NCBI RefSeq assembly: GCF_030463565.1
Contig: NC_134643.1
Span: 1,932,001-1,996,000 of the forward strand
Reading direction: 5' to 3'
DNA from: Pelecanus crispus
Lineage: Eukaryota; Chordata; Aves; Pelecaniformes; Pelecanidae
Length of the DNA: 64,000 bases
Part shown: in pieces, positions 46,677 through 58,600 of the stretch
Layout: each line of letters starts with the position of its first letter
Numbering within the stretch: the first letter of the stretch is position 1
The notes under the pieces: model-generated
What the model saw: only the letters and a program-made list of their open reading frames with translations
What the model was told of the DNA's origin: nothing
The model's database searches: none
Made by a program: the position numbers and the translations under genes

Positions 46677-49600
46677 ATGAATCAAGGGGAGCTTCTTCAC
46701 AACCAGCCAGGAGTTGGATTGCAGTGTTGCCGTACACTCTGGCATAGAACAAGTGACGGTGGCCCCGTCCTTCGCAGCCTCACTCATCAGCTCCACTCGA
46801 AGGAAACGCTCCTTAGAAAAAAAAAAAACCAAACACCACCACTGAGAAGGAGCTGAGATACTGGAATAGGTTGTTTCATATTGTTTTTAACATCCTCGGA
46901 AGAGACTTGCAACATGATGGTTTTTTTTTAAAATAAAACAACAAAAAACCCCACAAACCCTTGGTGACAAAAATCAAGCAGAAGCCAGCAGTAGCTCGTG
47001 AGGAAGGAAGTGAAGTAAGAGCTGACAACCACTGTAGAACAGAGAAAAGGGAACCTATACCCTGGCATTGAGATAAGAAGTCAGAATCTGTAGAAAACAC
47101 ACCCAGATGCAAGGACTATCAGAAAAAAACGCTGCAACCTTGTGTCTTGCTACTGAATTCACAGTGCGGAGCAGCGTGAACTGAGGAAAAAAGGTGACCT
47201 CAGCTACTCTGGTTTATGCCAGCATGAGCCAGGCCATAGTCCACGTTCAGCATGAATCTTAGGATCAGGGTGAATCTTATGACAATCTTTTTTTATGCTT
47301 CTCTACCACACCCCTCCCCTCCAAATGTAATAATCAGAGATGTGCAAATTTTATGGGTAGTGAGCGCTGCCTCTCTTGGTGCCTTTTTAAAATGGCAGCG
47401 GCCCATCCTGCCCGAGACGTCATTGCTTGCAGAGCTGCCTCAAGATTCCAAATCCTAACGAGACAGCGGCGTGTCTGGGAGTTTGCTCTCCCCAGCCATC
47501 TGCTCTGCCTCTGGAGCGCTCACACACCAGCTGAGGAACTGCTGCAGCTCACAGGCAGGGCTGCTGAGCCAGACTGCACATGACGATGCCTTGCTTTGGT
47601 GCAGTGTGCTATGAAGTGCGGTGTATTGGCTTTGCGTGGCAAGGTTTTGGGAGTGGGGGGGGCTGCAGGGGGTGGCTTCTGTGAGAAGCTGCTAGAAGCT
47701 TCCCCTATGCCTGACAGAGCCAATGCCAGCCGGCTCCAAGATGGACCCACCGCTGGCCAAGGCCAAGCCCATCAGCGACGGTGGTAGCACCTCTGGGATA
47801 ACGTATTTAAGAAGGGGGGAAAAAAATAAACGGGCACAAACTGCAGCTGGAGGGAGGGGTGAGAACATGTGAGAGGAACGACTCTGCAGACACCAAGGTC
47901 AGTGAGGAAGGAGGGCAGGAGGTGCTCCAGGCACGGAGCAGAGATTCCCCTGCAGCCCTGGTGCAGCCCATGGTGAGGCAGCTGTGCCCTGCACCCATGG
48001 CGGCCCCCGGGGGAGCAGAGATCCACCTGCACCCGGGGAGGAGCCCACACCGGAGCAGGGGGATGTGCCCCAAGGAGGCTGTGACCCCATGGGAAGCCCA
48101 CGCTGGAGCAGGCTCCTGGCAGGACCTGTGGACCCATGGAGAGAGGAGCCCAGGCTGGAGCAGGTTTGCTGGCAGGGCTGGGGACCCCGCGGGGGACCCA
48201 CGCTGGAGCAGTCTGCTCCTGAGGGGCTGCACCCATGGAAGGGACCCACGCTGGAGCAGTCTGCTCCTGAGGGGCTGCAGCCCATGGGAAGGGACCCACG
48301 CTGGAGCAGTCTGCTCCTGAGGGGCTGCACCCGTGGAAGGGACCCACGCTGGAGCAGTTCGTGAAGAGCTGCAGCCCATGGGAAGGACCCACGCTGGAGC
48401 AGTTCATGGAGGACTGTCTCCTGTGGGAGGGACCCCATGCTGGAGCTGGGGAAGAGTGTGAGGAGTCCTTCCCTGAGGAGGAAGGAGCAGCAGAGACAAC
48501 GTGTGATGAACTGACCGCAACCCCCATTCCCCATCCCCCTGCACCGTGTAAGGGGAGGTAGAGAAAAATTGGGAGTGAAGTTGAGCCTGGGAATAAAGGA
48601 GGGGCAGGGGGGAAGGTGTTTTAAGATTTGGTTTTATTTCTCATTACCCTACTCAGTTTTGATTGGCAATAAATTAAACTGATTTTCCCCAAGTCGAGTC
48701 TGTTTTGCCCATGACAGTAATTGGTGAGTGATCTCCCTGTCCTTATCTCAACCCACAAGCTTTTTCATTACATTTTCTCTCCCCTGTCCAGTTGAGAAGG
48801 GGAGCGATAGAGCGGCTTTGGTGGGCACTTGGTGTCCAGCCAGGGTCAGCCTGCCACACGCAGGTATCAGGGCCCTAAATTGCCCACTTGAGGATTGGCT
48901 TATCTTGGAAAGATTTCACTTACCCCAGCCAATGCTAAAATGCATTCCAGGGACTTTGACATTAGCAAATACTTCTTTGCACGTGTCACTGCTACGTAGA
49001 GGAGGTTCAGTTCATCCACAGGATACATGTCTAGGTTGGAGGGAAGATCATCAAGAGCTTTAGAGAACAAGAATGAACAGCTCTGCAGTTCTTCTAATGC
49101 TTCAGCTAGTACTTCTAGGACACTCGGTGCTTCTCTGGGAGAAGCATGAACTTGCAGAGCAGGACAGCTGTGCAGCACTCTCCTGTGTTTGCTGTGCAGT
49201 TCCTGACGCCACCCATAGCTCCTGCCTCATTTCATGTTCTCCCTTCCAGGCAAAGGCAGGATTCTACATGCCTGGAGAAGCAGCTCACTGCTACATGTTT
49301 TCCCACCTCCTGGGCACAAACTTGGCACTGGAGGAGTTTCTCAGTCTCTAGATTCACTCTGCAGGCTCCTCTCTGCTCGCTGGGAAGAGACCAGCTCTTC
49401 CAAAGCATGAACTGTGGCACCTAAGGAAAGCAGTGTCTTTCCCAAGCATGGAGTTGGTCTTTCTCTGTTGCTAGATGGCCACAAGCTCGACCGCAGGAAT
49501 ATTCCCCTGGCCTTATCTCGCTGTGAAGGAAACTATGACAAGATCAGTGATCACTAGGACAGCCAGCGGTACTTGACGCCACCAAGAAGCACGGGCTTGC

Positions 49601-52600
49601 AGGACAAGCACCGGCAGCACGCTTTGCTTTCCTACTTTCAGATCAGGATGGATACCACACACAGCTGTTCCCTTACCAATACTGAAGTTCGTGCTTCTCC
49701 TGTAATTGCCACTGTGGCCTGGTACTTTCACAAAGTCATCTGCAATCAGCACCGTATCAAACTCCAGGCCTTTGGCTTGGTGGACAGTACCTATTAGGTA
49801 ATCTGTAACCAGTGCACATGGGGAACAAGGAGGAAAACAGATCAGTCATTGCAGCAGTAATAGTATTTTTAATTTCACAAGGCATTGAGTCAAATGAAGT
49901 TATTTCATTCTGCATTCATTTCACTTCTCCCCAAACAAAAATCAGAAGCAAAGCACCTCTATTGGGAATCTAGAATGCTGAAGACAACTTCCCTGCCAAG
50001 GAAAACGCCTGGTTGTCAGCAGCCTGAGCCCCAGCCCCAACTCCCAAACAGGAATGCTCTTTATTTGGTGAATTTTTGACTTGATTGCTTTGTCTCCTCC
50101 CCAAATTTTAGTCAGCAAGTTGCAGGGCAACTGCAATAGGAATCGCAAAAAGCAGGATAAAGTCCTAGGGCTTTCCAACTGCAGGAAATACTGTGTCCAA
50201 AGGTTTATTTGCCTCTAGCAAAGTCACATTAAGTAATCCTTTGGTGGCAGCTTCATTGCACTGAACTCCCCCTGAACTCCCAGATGTACCCCAAAAGCTG
50301 CTGTTCAACTTCCCTTCTCCCTAAAAGACCGACTTGATCCAAATGTAGCTTTTTTGCAGAACAAGGTGGATTCAGCACTGGAGCTGGATTGAAAAAAGAC
50401 CTGAATTTGATCCTATATGAAGACACAGCTTAGCTTTACCTGCCCTGGTTTCTTGTGACACGTGGCTGCTCATAATCTTCTGCACCAGCTCAGGGATCCG
50501 GTCTTGGTATTTTTCCACTATCGCAACCTTCACTTCCAGGTCTTTCTCATCGATGTGCTCTGCATATTCCCTTAAACCAAGGAAGCCCTCGGTTTCTTCC
50601 CATTTTTTGATAAAGGAGTCATTTATAACAAGGTTTACTGAAAGGAAAGTAGCCGATGACATGAGTTTATTTGATAGACACATATAATGGCATTTCGTAA
50701 TTCCAATCAAATTTCAGAGTAAGTATTAGGAAAGGCAAGTGTGGGGCAGTGGATGGGACCACTGCTGTGGGATGCAGGGGCTTGGGGTGTACTCGCTCTC
50801 TGATGGGTGGTTTTCGCTCAGGATTTTCTCTTTACTGATGCAAAACACCGTCAAAGCTTGATGCTTTCATCAGAGCGGGTAGCTTCACAAAACAGCATCA
50901 CTTTGAGATGCAGCACTGGTGTACTGTGAAGGGTGCAGAAGTTTAAGGAGCTCAGGAGAGATGAAAGTCTCATCCCCAGAGATATTTGGAAATTGAAGGG
51001 AAAAGACTCTGAGCAGTATGAAAAGACTCTAACGTGACTTCAGAGTGGCTGGAGCAGGGGCTCAGGGCAAAGACAGCCCCAGGGCCCTTCCAACCTGCAT
51101 TATTCTCTCTTTTTACCCAGATGGCAAGGAGATTTTCTGGTAGCTCGCCTTCCAAAGAACCAGTAACACTACCCATATAATCAATCAGTGGTGGCAGTTC
51201 AGTAAGTCTTTTGTTTGTCTCTGTGCCCCATATGTAACAACACTTGCCTACTGCTGCCAAGGCAGAGGGAGATTTTAAATGAATGATTTATTTCCTAAAA
51301 TGATTTATTTCCTAAATCATAGAATCATAGAATCGTTTAGGTTGGAAAAGACCTTTAAGATCATCCAGTCCCACCATTAACCTAACATTACCAAGTCCAC
51401 AGTACACCAATCACGGGTAGGCTAGACTAAACCATGTCCCAAAGTGCCACCTCTGCCCATTTTTTGAATGCTTCCAGGGATGGGGACTCCACCACCTCTC
51501 TGGGCAGCCTGTTCCAATGCTTGACAACCCTTTCTGTGAAGAAATTTTTCCTAATATCCTATCTAAACCTCCCCTGGCACAACTTGAGCCCATTTCCTCT
51601 CGTCCTATCACTTGTTCCTTGGGAGAAGAGACCAACACCCACCTCACTACCCCCTCCTGTCAGGCAGCTGTAGAAGAGCGATAAGGTCTCCCCTCAGCCT
51701 CCTCTTCTCCAGGCTGAACACCCCCAGCTCCCTCAGCCGCTCCCCACCAGCCCTGTGCTCCAGACCCTTCCCCAGCTCCGTTGCCCTTCTCTGGACATGC
51801 TCCAGCACCTCAATGTCCTTCTTCTATTGAGGGGCCCAAAACTGGACACCCTATTCCAGGTGCGGCCTCACCAGTGCCGAGTACAGGGGCACAATCACCT
51901 CCCTGCTCCTGCTGGCCACACTATTCCTGACACAAGCCAGGATGCTGTTGGCCTTCTTGGCCACCTGGGCACACTGCTGGCTCATGTTCAGCCAGCTGTC
52001 AACCAACACCCCCAGGTCCTTTTCGGCCAGGCAGCTTTCCAGCCACTCTTCCCCAAGCCTGTAGCGTTGCATGGGGTTGTTGTGACCCAAGTGCAGGACC
52101 CGACACTTGGCCTTGTTAAACCTCATACAGTTGGCCTCGGCCCATCGGTCCAGCCTGTCCAGGTCCCTCTGCAGGCCCTTCCTACCCTCCAGCAGATCGA
52201 CACTCCTGCCCAACTTGGTGTCATCTGCAGACTTACTGAGGGTGCACTCAATCCCCTCATCCAGATCGTTGATAAAGATGGTAAACAAGGCTGGCCCCAA
52301 AACAGAGCCATATCCACCAGTGAAAAGAAAGCATGTGGTAGAAGATTCAACACACCAGGTTTAAAAACAAAACAAAACAGGAAAAGCCTAAGACAAATGA
52401 AAAATGAAGTAATCGGAAAACATAAGGAAAAAATCCCAATCTATGAGTTTACTGGGCTCTTGCACTCAAAATAAGGCATCACAGAGGAAAGCTGGGGAGG
52501 GCTGCATGATACAGACCCCACAATTTCAGCATTTCTGGTATTAACACCGGCCACTGAAGCAGCCGGAATAGCCCAGCCACGACACTACCATTGAGAAGTC

Positions 52601-55600
52601 AGTTTTCAACAGATAACTTCATGAAGAAATATGAAATAAAACACCAAGAAGCACGCTACTTTCCATCACTGCAGCAAAACCTAAAAAGTCCGTGCCGCTG
52701 TAGGGAGGATCACACAGAAAGAAGGGTAAACACATACTCACATTCTTTCCGTTTATCTGCGGGTTGACTGAGCTTCCAAATATCATGAATTCTGCTCAGG
52801 CCAAAACGGGCAAGCCCCTAAAACAAACAAAAATTTATCTTACTATACAGGAGTAAAGGTGCTGTCTAGAGTTTCTAGATAAGCTAGCAGGGACCAGCGG
52901 TTATTGGTGTTAAGAGGGAGGGAAAAAGGGAAATGTGCTGAAAATGCGGAAGGAAGCTGGTTTCCTGAAATCCCTGGGGTTGCAGCACAATCAAAGGCAG
53001 CTAAAAAAAGGATGATACAGCCCACTCTGTGGACGGACAGACAGACAGCGAGAAGAGAACAGGACACTGTCTGATTGGCATTGTAACAGAGCATGGCAGA
53101 ATTTTATATTCAAAGTCTTTTCAAAGGAAAAAATATTGCTATAATGTTTTCCCATTCACTAACAAGAAAAGTTTTGGGTTTTGGTCATTTTAGCTTCCAA
53201 TATCTGCATATTGCTTTGTTAAAACAAACTTTAAAAGTCAATGTTTCAGTTAAACTGAAACAAAAGGCTTTGCTTTGACCATTTTTACCTTCAGAAAGTA
53301 TTCTTCCCCCTTTCCAAATTCAGTTTATTTTGTTCAATCAAAAGAATTGTCAGTCTGAATTTAGACTTATTGCAAACTGCAAAAGCAGACAAGGATTTTT
53401 GTACTGGCTAGACAGTTCAAACATTCATTCCATTGCAATATGCAGTTTCCCAGTGCAAAAAGGAAATTAAAATATCAGCCTAAAATTCAAAAGACCACGC
53501 TCTTCCTCAAACACACTCAGCACTAGGACAACTGTTCATGTGCTTCTATGTTTGTGGGTGCAGAACAACATCTCAGATTAAATCATAGGTATTGATGATT
53601 CAGAGTTTGAAGACTAATGATTCCTCTGAGGCTTTTGAAATGTGAAGCCTTATTAAAACCTCCCTGCAATTCAAGCACATGAATTTCTGCAGACATGCAC
53701 ACTCTCCTTCTTCAGATACGTGGGTGCTTTTTGCAGATGAAAACTCAGTGCAAACCTCAGAACTGTTGCTCCCTCAAGGAGTTAACATTCAGCATTGCTG
53801 AAAATCTCAATTTCCCTCACCAACTATGCTGGTGAACCAAATTTCCTGGCTTTCCTAGGTGTATTGAGATGGGGAACACACCGCCACACGGCTGGAAATG
53901 AGGAATGAGCACAGCACAGCACAGCCCTTGGTGGCATTTACAAGCCCAAAGGTCACCTTCAGCATCAACCATTGTCTTCACCTCTCCAGACAGCTTAAAA
54001 AACATTTATTCTTCCAGGGCACAGCCAACTGCCTTTCATTGATTTTACACTCAGCCTGCAATTACAGCTGATTTTTATTTCCCTAATGCAGTAACACTGT
54101 GCCACTGCCAGTGGCCAAAGGCAGCCAGCAGCACTCCATCTAACGCAAAAACTTGCAGTGACCTGCTACAGTCACATATCACTCTGCCCCTGCCCCAGCT
54201 CCACCCAGCAGACTGGAGCTGCTGCCGTCTCATCTGAGCCTGATGAAAAAAGGAACAGATGAGCCTAAAAAGAGAGCCTTGCCTGCACAGATTTGAGGAA
54301 CAGCTGCTCCAAATAACCCTTCCCCAGCCACAACAGATTGCTGCTTTCTTCCTGAATATTAGTTTTAAACCTGGGTGCTACAGATGACAGCAGATCAGCC
54401 GCACCTATTTCAAGATACTTGTAGGTGTCGTTGCTACACGTGCTAGGAGGCTTGGGGAGTTGAGGTTGGGACATGAAAGACACATTGGCAATTTCCCCTT
54501 ACCCCAATAATGTGTATTTTAATCGGTCTCCCTCCTCCAGTAAGTTTCACAGCGTCCTCAAACACGTTAAAATTGCTTCGTGATAATAATGTTATCTTCC
54601 CTCCCATGCTACCTCTCACATCACCTGCATGAAGAAATTCCCAGTTAGCCAGGGCAGTTACAAAGCAGGTATCTAAAAACCAAAGATCTTCATAAATCAG
54701 GATTAATCCTGAGACGCTTTGTTTATTACGCAGTAGCTCTGTGACTCCCAGTCGCTGAATAGAGCTGACCGAGCTGAGTGGTGCACCGACGTGACTTACC
54801 CTTCTGGTTTCCACCCACTAATGTCTTATTCCTGATCCCCTTGCAGACATCCAGAATGGTTGCTCCAATGTAAGCTATTTCAGGACCAAATCTGAAACTC
54901 TACATGGAAAAATGAAGGAAACAGCAGGAAAAGAAGAGGAACTTGTTAGAATGTACAAAAGCATTACTATATATGGAACTATACAATTCCCACCAACCTT
55001 CTGGACAATGTTTCTCTTAGAAAAAGCACCCAAATCCCCCCAGACTATTCCTAGAAACCCTGGTCACTCTTACACACAGGGCAATTGGAACTGTGCTGTG
55101 AGATGGGACCACAGAATCATAGAAACTTTAGGTTGGAAAAGACCTTTAAGATCATCCAGTCCCACCATTAACCTAACATTACCAAGTCCACTCTAAACCA
55201 ATCAAGGGTAGACTAGACTAAACCATGTCCCAAAGTGCCATGTCTACCCGTTTTTTGAACGCTTCCAGGGATGGGGACTCCACCACCTCTCTGGGCAGCC
55301 TGTTCCAGTGCTTGACAACCCTTTCTGTGAAGAAATTTTTCCTAATATCCAATCTAAATCTCCCCTGATGCAGCTTGAGCCCATTTCCTCTTGTCCTATC
55401 GCTAAGTACTTGGGAGAAGAGACCAACACCCACCTCCCTGCACCCTCCTGTCAGGCAGTTGTAGAGAGCGATCAGGTCTCCCCTCAGCCTCCTCTTCTCC
55501 AGGCTGAACACCCCCAGCTCCCTCAGCCGCTCCCCATCAGCCCTGTGCTCCAGACCCTTCCCCAGCTCCGCTGCCCTTCTCTGGACACGCTCCAGCACCC

Positions 55601-58600
55601 CAATGTCCTTCTTGCATTGAGGTGCCCAAAACTGGACACAGTATTCCAGGTGTGGCCTCACCAGCGCCAAGTACAGGGGGACATACAGAGCAAAATGTGG
55701 TTTCCAGCCTCTCCACCCCAACAGCTGCCGCTGCCAAGACTCTTCCTCAGTAAGTTAACGTGACATGGCACGTCTGTCCTGCAGCAGGGCAGGGGCTAGA
55801 GGTGGTGCAAAAACAGCCAGGTCCCTCCCTTGGCTGGTGTCCTGGTTTCGGCTGGGATAATTTTCTTCCTAGTAGCTGGCATAGTGCTGTGGTTTGGATT
55901 TAGTATGAGAATAACTTTGATAACACACTGATGTTTTAGTTGTTGCTAAGTAGTGCTTACACTACTTAGGAACAAAGGACTTTTCAGCTTCCCATGCTCT
56001 GCCAGGTGCACAAGAAGCTGGGAGGGGACACAGTCAGGAGAGCTGACCCAAACTGGCCAAAGGGCTATTCCATACCATATGGTGTCATGCTCAGTATATA
56101 ACTGGGGGGAGTTGGCCGGGGGGCAGCGAATGCTGCTCAGGGACTGGCTGTGCATCGGTCAGCGGGTGGTGAGCGGTTGCATCACTTGTCTTTTTTTCCC
56201 CTGGGGTTTGTTTCTCTCTCTTGTTGTTCTCCTTTTCATTAAAATTTTTATTACTATTATTTTTATTATTATTTTATTTCATTTATTAAACTGTTCTTAT
56301 CTCAACCCACAAGTTTTCTTACTTTTGCCCTTCCGATTCTCTCCCCCACCCCACCGGGGGGGAGGGTGAGTGAGTGGCTGCGTGGTGCTTGCTTGCCAAC
56401 ATGGGCTAAACCACGACAGTCCTTTTTGGCACCCAACAAGGGGCTCGAAGGGTTTGAGATAATAACAAATTAACCAGAGCTTATTAAGGAATTTGTATCT
56501 GTTAATAGTTGCGGGTCACAATATTGACTCATCTGTTCTCAATCTTAGTTTATCTGATCTGCACCATGCTCCGTTTTTTGCTGTACATGTTAAAGATTGG
56601 TGTTGGTTTTTGCAGTTTGCTGTGCTCTGCAGTGATCAGTGATGTTCTGCCTGGGAGATTTGTTATTAAAACACTGACCTTGAGTTTTATTCAGTATTTG
56701 GGTTTTGTACTGAAACCATTAATGTCCTTCGGGTACGACCTTGTGGAGAAAATCAGCAATTATACTATTTCTTCTGAGAGGTTTTTTATGGAGGAAATAC
56801 AGAATGGCACCTTCGCTGCCGTTTCCTCCTTCATTACGATAGCTTTTCAGTATTTTGAACATCCTTGGGTAATTAAGATATATCTATTGATATTTCTTGG
56901 GAATATTGTTTCAGTTTAGTCTAAGATTAAATAGCAGTTTAAGAATATCATCCAGAGATCTACCCCAAGGCTGGGTAGTTATGAGTGGCAGGGCGTGTGG
57001 GATAGCATGGGCAAATGCCTAGGACGGTGGGCACCTCCAGTGTTTTGGAACTTCACCCCTGAACAAGTGCAGAATCCCCAAAAATTAGCAGAATATTTGG
57101 AAAAACTATGCTGTCACCCTGGCAACTCCAGAGAGACACAAATCACTACAATGTGCTGGGGCCTGGCCCATGCCTACCGGGCCCTGTTAAACACTCTTCA
57201 GTACCCTCAAGGGAAAGAGAAGGTCTCTGGATCTGACACCAAAGCGACAGGCACCGCAGCCACTCCAACCTCAGCACACAAGAAGAAATCTTGGAAGTGA
57301 AAGTCAGGTTGTTTAGAAAGGGATGATGAAAAACCAGGGTCATCACAAGGAGAAGAGGAGGAGGAGGAGGAGGAGGAGGAGGAGGAGGAAGAACTCATAA
57401 ATGAGACAGAAACCACCTGATCGTTATCCTTGAGTGAGCTGTGAGATATGCGAAAAGATTTCAGTCATCATCCAGGCGAGCACATTGTCACCTGGCTGCT
57501 CCGATGCTGGGACAACAGGGCCAGTAGCCTGGAATTAGAGGGTAAGGAAGCCAAACAGCTGGGATCCCTTTCTAGGGGAGGGAGCATTGACAAAGCTATT
57601 GGAAAAGAGGCACAAACCCTTAGCCTCTGGAGGCGACTCTTGTCAGGCATGAAGGAAAGAGAGCCCTTCAAGGAAGATGTATATCGCCCAGGCAAATGGA
57701 CCGCCATGGAGAGAGATACCCAGTACCTGAGGGAATTAGCCATGCTGGAGGTGATTTATAGTGACCTGAACAATGAGCAGTTACCCAAAGATCCAGATGA
57801 AGTCCAGTGCACATGACCCATGCGGCAGAAGTTGGTATGGAGCGCACCAGTATTGTATGCCAACTTGTTGGCAATACTGTCCTGGAAAGATGAAGAGGCA
57901 CCAACGGCGGATGAAGTGGCTAGCTGACTCCAGGAATATGAAGAAAGTGTCTCTTCCTCCCTCATCTCAGCTGTGAAGAAACTGTTCCGGGAGGTCCAGC
58001 AACTCAAAGAGAATAGGTCCTGCTCTCCACCTATATGGACTGATACCTCAGCTATTAGGAGTCAGCGTTCTTCTGTTCAAGAGAGAGGATATAGGGGGTA
58101 CACACCACAGGGCACCCTGTGGTTTTACCTGTGTGACCATGGAGAGGACATGAGGAAGTGGGATGAAAAACCTACTTTGACCCTAGAGGCACGGGTACAT
58201 GATTTGCAAGGAAAAACAATCACACAAAGGGGTTCTTCCAGGAAAACTAGTGCTCCAGTTTCCAGTGGGTAGTTCCCCAGACAGAGTAGAAGGGCTGATC
58301 AATCTTCTGATCCTAATGAAGGGACTCCTGACTTCTGTTTACAAGAAGTGAGTAACGAATACTACAATCAAGATTAGAGGGGCCCTGCCTCCAGCCAGGT
58401 GGAGGAAAGGGACAACCAGGTTTACTGGACCACGTGGATTTGATGGCCTGGCACATCAGACCCACAGGAGTATATGGCTCTAGTGGACACCAGTGCACAG
58501 TGTACCCTAATGCCATCAAGTTATAAAGGGGCAGAACCCATCTGTATTTCTGAAGTGACAGGGGGATCCCAACAGCTCACTGGCTGCGATGGAATCACTC

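Larger units (their letters stand above)
55838..58585 (+). mobile_element. Truncated endogenous retrovirus: 5' LTR, leader, gag remnant, start of protease
   Basis: LTR 55838-56418 (TGTCCTGG to CCACGACA) of the TGTCCTGG family. It is followed at 56427-56444 by a primer-binding-site-like TGGCACCCAACAAGGGGC, similar to the tRNA-Lys(1,2) type with about three changes. Gag-like reading remnants lie between about 56995 and 58270 in more than one frame, with stops. Near 58480 a retroviral aspartic-protease start is recognisable, but its active-site triplet reads D-T-S where D-T/S-G is usual. The match ends near 58585; no pol, env or 3' LTR follows. Defective, and antisense within an FBH1 intron. Confidence 0.78.
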
